Shown here piece by piece: positions 61,346 to 64,000 of a stretch of 64,000 nucleotides of DNA. Every line of letters starts with the position of its first letter. Within the stretch, counting starts at the first letter, position 1. Under the pieces are notes generated by a model, which was not told where the DNA came from, searched no databases, and saw nothing but the letters and a program-made list of their open reading frames with translations. Origin of the DNA: Nematopogon swammerdamellus. Lineage: Eukaryota > Arthropoda > Insecta > Lepidoptera > Adelidae. The position numbers and the translations under genes were made by a program. The stretch is taken from NCBI GenBank assembly GCA_946902875.1, contig OX336340.1, positions 2,588,351-2,652,350 on the forward strand, given 5' to 3'.

Positions 61346-61945
61346 TTTTAACTGACACGGTTGGCTAGATCATCTACAAGATCCGTGATGTCAGCCCATA
61401 ACACCTTGGTGAACTAGGTGCCATGTCAGTGCTTCTCTTTGGTGGTGCCGACTACATTGAACTGTACTATTTATATACCTTTCATTCAAGTATCAAATGA
61501 ATTAATTTATTTATTTTATTTATTTTTTGACATTGTACTACAATGTGGTATGAATATTTATAATTGACATGACTTGATACGATATGTATCAACAATTTCT
61601 GACAAAGGCTCTATACACCTGATTTTATTTATACTTTTACTTTTACTTTTGATTTTACGTGGTCAGAATTATCAAGCTTAAATTATAGTTATTCTAGCTC
61701 TCAAACTATATCTTAACACTGTAAGCGGTGTCTATTGTGTAGCTAGTCACAATGTATTGTAATTGAAGACGTTAAAAAAGAACCCTGCGAAGTTTCTTGC
61801 CGGCTCTTCTTTTTGAAACTAAACAGGACAAATTCAAGCGTAGTGTACTACCATACGAATGATGAATAAAGAATAAAGAATAAAGAATTCAGCGCGGTGG
61901 TATCCACCCGGGCGGGTTCAACCCTACCACCTAGAAAGCAGATTT
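61346..61945 (-). mobile_element. S1 SINE interrupted by a LINE 3' end
   Basis: 61346-61498 (ACTGACACGGTTGGCTAGATCATC...CATTCA) and 61887-61940 (ATTCAGCGCGGTGGTATCCACCCGGGCGGGTTCAACCCTACCACC) are one SINE. The insert lies between two copies of ATTCA (61494-61498 and 61887-61891). Confidence 0.85.
61499..61886 (+). mobile_element. LINE 3' end with (AATAAAG)n tail
   Basis: About 388 bp ending CCCTGCGAAGTTTCTTGCCGGCTCTTCTTTTTGAAAC...CATACGAATGATGAATAAAGAATAAAGAATAAAGA. The AAGTTTCTTGCCGGCTCTTC word is one I know from 3' ends of lepidopteran LINEs. No coding portion. The ATTCA duplication flanks it. Confidence 0.75.
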
Positions 61946-62354
61946 TCTTTCTTCTCCTACTTACACTTCTTAGACGTTGCGATAGATTTTTATATTCCAC
62001 AATCAGTACTTAAGCAACTCAATGGTTTAATTAGGAGAGATGATTCGAAGCGTTCATACTTTCTCCGCCACTCCACCACCGCCCCAGTGTTCGCAATATC
62101 ACATCCAGTTCATTTTTCTCTTCGACGCATTTTCGCGGGAAATTTTCGGTCTTCATTTAAATAATTATAAGGAAGATAAATTGTACAGCGGAAGCCGCGG
62201 CGGCTACACTTTCGCGCTGCGGGGCGGGGCGGGGCGCGCGAGGTGAAGCGGGGGGAGGCTACACTGTCCGCCTGAGATTATACAGAAATTTGAATGAGTT
62301 AAAATATCTCAGTTTGCAACTGCATAAGATGCTTGCGATGAACTATCTTTTCGT
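61946..62354. other. No recognisable feature, GC-rich centre
   Basis: A GC-rich patch (GGGGCGGGGCGGGGCGCGCGAGG at 62220-62243) shares CGCTGAGATTACACAGAGA-like words with 37290-37312 (here CGCCTGAGATTATACAGAAA), suggesting an unnamed dispersed repeat. Confidence 0.35.
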
Positions 62355-62995
62355 TTGCAGTTGGTAGAGGGCGCTACGAGGCAGCATATGGCGACACAAG
62401 TTAAGAGTGTAGCAACCCGTAGAAGCCGCTACGGGGCGGCATAAGGTGAGTGCTACAAGCGTAGCAGCCCGTAGAGGCCGCTACGAGGCGGCACAATGAG
62501 TGCTACAAGCGTAGCAGCTCGTAGAGGCCGCTACGAGGCGCCATATGGTGAGTGCTACAAGCGTAGCAGCCCGTAGAGGCCGCTACGAGGCGGCACAGTG
62601 TGAGTGCTACAAGCGTAGCAGCCCGTAGAGGCCGCTACGAGGCAGCACAAGGTGAGTGCTACAAGCGTAGCAGCCCGTAGAGACCGCTACGAGGCGCCAT
62701 ATGGTGTGGGCTACAAACGTAGCAGCCCGTAGAGGCCGCTACGAGACGGCACAAGGTGAGTGCTACAAGCGTAGCAGCCCGTAAAGGCCGCTACGAGGCG
62801 CCATATGGTGAGTGCTACAAGCGTAGCAGCCCGTAGAGGCCGCTACGAGGCGCCATATGGTGAGTGCTACAAGCGTAGCAGCCCGTAGAGGCCGCTACGA
62901 GGCGGCACATGGTGAGTGCTACAAACGTAGCAGCCCGTAGAGGCCGCTACGAGGCAGCATAAGGTGAGTGCTACGACCGTTGCAGTTCTTAGTGG
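62355..62995. repeat. 52-bp minisatellite with two hairpins per unit
   Basis: About 12 copies of GTGAGTGCTACAAGCGTAGC, AGCCCGTAGAGGCCGCTACG, AGGCGGCACAAG. Each contains GCTAC-AAGC-GTAGC and CGTAG-AGGCCG-CTACG stems. Substitutions fall mainly in loops and in the spacer (GGCGGCACA versus GGCGCCATAT). The outer copies at both ends are more diverged than the central ones. Confidence 0.92.
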
Positions 62996-63064
62996 CCCTA
63001 CGAGGTGGCCGCAGTTATTAATCATAAGGTAACTATTTCCTGTGGTTTCTACTGAGTTAGAAAT

Positions 63065-63345
63065 AAAACATACATACCACACGCTGTATACCGACAATCG
63101 GGGTAAGCAGAGTAGTCGGTGTTGTGCGGCAATTACAGCACCACACCGTCCATCACATTTAGCAAAGCATGTATTAGGACAAGATAACTATCAAGCAGCA
63201 AGTAAGGCACGAAGACCCACCTGCTGCATGACTAGGTGGAAGGGTCGTGCCAAGGTCAGAGGTGGCTATCCTGTCGCCCTTATGCACGACATCTTGCCCT
63301 TATCCCTTAGTCGTCTTTTAAGACATGCACGGGGAGATATGCAGA
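63065..63345 (-). mobile_element. E element, nearly full length
   Basis: AAACATACATACCACACGCTGTATACCGACAATCGGGGTAAGCAGAGTAGTCGGTGTTGTGCGGC...ACAGCACCACACCGTCC ... CAAGCAGCAAGTAAGGCACGAAGACCCACCTGCTGCATG ... GTCGTCTTTTAAGACATGCACGGGG. It abuts the next SINE. Confidence 0.82.
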
Positions 63346-63349
63346 ACAT

Positions 63350-63715
63350 TTTTTTTATGGAAACTGACACCGTTGGCTACATCACATGCAACATCCGTGA
63401 TGTCAGCCAATAACACCGGGTGAACTAGGTGCCATGTCAATGCTTTCCTTAAATTTCATGTCGGCGAACTGCGCGGAAAAAACAAAGTATTTACATAGCC
63501 GTTTCGTTCGACCGCCGTTTCAAACATTCCGGTTGTAGCAATCCGGGCGGGATAAACCCTACCACCTAAAGGGACTAAGAGACCTACAGCTTTACGTGGA
63601 ATCCGAAACACGGTCAGCCTCCAACGGTCGGGCGATCACCCATCCAAGTACTGACCGCGCTCAGGGTTGCTTTACAACAGTCGACCGACCGCACAACTGA
63701 GCTACCGAGGCTAAC
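63350..63715 (-). mobile_element. S1 SINE, full length
   Basis: Minus sense from GTTAGCCTCGGTAGCTCAGTTGTGCGGTCGGTCGACTGTTG through GTAAAGCAACCCTGAGCGCGGTCAGTACTTGGATGGGTGATCGCCC (5S-like), GGTTTCGGATTCC-like box B and the body to CAACGGTGTCAGTTTCCATAAAAAA. 63716-64000 shows no feature. Confidence 0.9.
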
Positions 63716-64000
63716 AGATATTCCATTCACTATGACAGTTGGGAAGTTAATAAAAAGACAGATTTACAGATTAATAAAACATATTTTCCAATAGGCTGGT
63801 CCTTGACCGGAGATATTATTTCGTAACAAGTCACGCCCAATAAGCAGATTTCAGATTTCCTCGTTTGAACTAACTTTCGGGCGGACAAATGAAAAGCCAC
63901 CGCTAGTCCACGGAGGCTCGATGTTCGCCCGAGTGAGATAATGCGATTATGAAGGAATAGCCCTGCGATAATATCCGCCTTTGTGTAACATCATATTTTT

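Noticed and set aside
62355..62995. CRISPR array
   Set aside because: The 52-bp units are contiguous without unique spacers, and the context is a eukaryotic genome.

Overview
The window looks like transposon-dense intergenic or heterochromatic DNA from a lepidopteran (moth or butterfly). I infer this from families I recognise as common in that order: the repeat ending in the CGCACTTGGCCGG hairpin, SINE tails in TTTCCATAAAA and GGATTACATAAAA, RTE-type LINE ends reading GEAYVQQW followed by (GAT)n, and a MITE ending TTTTTTGAAGTCGGTTAA. I find no convincing host protein-coding gene. The only candidate is a cysteine-rich ORF or exon on the minus strand at 47081-47299. Most open frames elsewhere are shadows of repeats.

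Labels used below, defined here. S1: SINE with a tRNA-like/5S-rRNA-like head and body B1 (tail TTTCCATAAAA). S2: the same B1 body behind a different head (AGCCCCACTGC...GTCGTAAAAGGCGACTAAGGG). S3: SINE with a tRNA-like head and body B3 (tail GGATTACATAAAA). E: element with an S2-like head and a (GTAT)n tail. A: ~350-430 bp repeat with a GTGCGAGT/ACTCGCAC hairpin end. D: ~390 bp repeat starting AATAATAAATCTGTAAGGGAT. LINE-F, LINE-G, LINE-H and RTE: non-LTR retrotransposons, present mostly as 5'-truncated 3' ends.

Layout. 1-14.2 kb: a 16-bp minisatellite, a 37-bp inverted repeat, many LINE 3' fragments, SINEs and a graded pentanucleotide array. 14.28-23.20 kb: a structurally complete, apparently non-autonomous LTR retrotransposon on the minus strand. 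It has 1.1-kb LTRs (TGTT...AACA), a 5-bp target-site duplication TGGCC, a tRNA-Tyr primer-binding site and a polypurine tract. Its interior lacks recognisable gag/pol and carries a 224-bp higher-order satellite and a GC-rich array. 23.2-42.7 kb: LINE and SINE fragments (one LINE with a 5' inversion), three hAT-like MITEs with 8-bp duplications, a foldback MITE, a 39-bp minisatellite and a 67-bp perfect hairpin. 42.8-45.1 kb: the longest coding relic, a Jockey/CR1-like reverse transcriptase on the minus strand broken by one frameshift. 50.97-57.73 kb: a second LTR retrotransposon on the minus strand, with equal 1963-bp LTRs, a 4-bp duplication GCTG and a tRNA-His primer-binding site; it also lacks pol and is inserted into an S1 SINE. 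57.7-64 kb: three tandem Helitron-like 227-bp units, a D repeat carrying four nested insertions (one SINE, three PIF/Harbinger-like MITEs), a LINE inside a SINE, and a 52-bp hairpin-bearing minisatellite.

What holds the region together is nesting. LTR elements, LINEs and MITEs repeatedly land in SINEs, and SINEs land in MITEs and LINEs, so a relative insertion order can be read. The SINE and E families share modules: heads, a central block and tails recombine among S1, S2, S3 and E. All family and clade names rest on motifs read by eye; no database search was possible.
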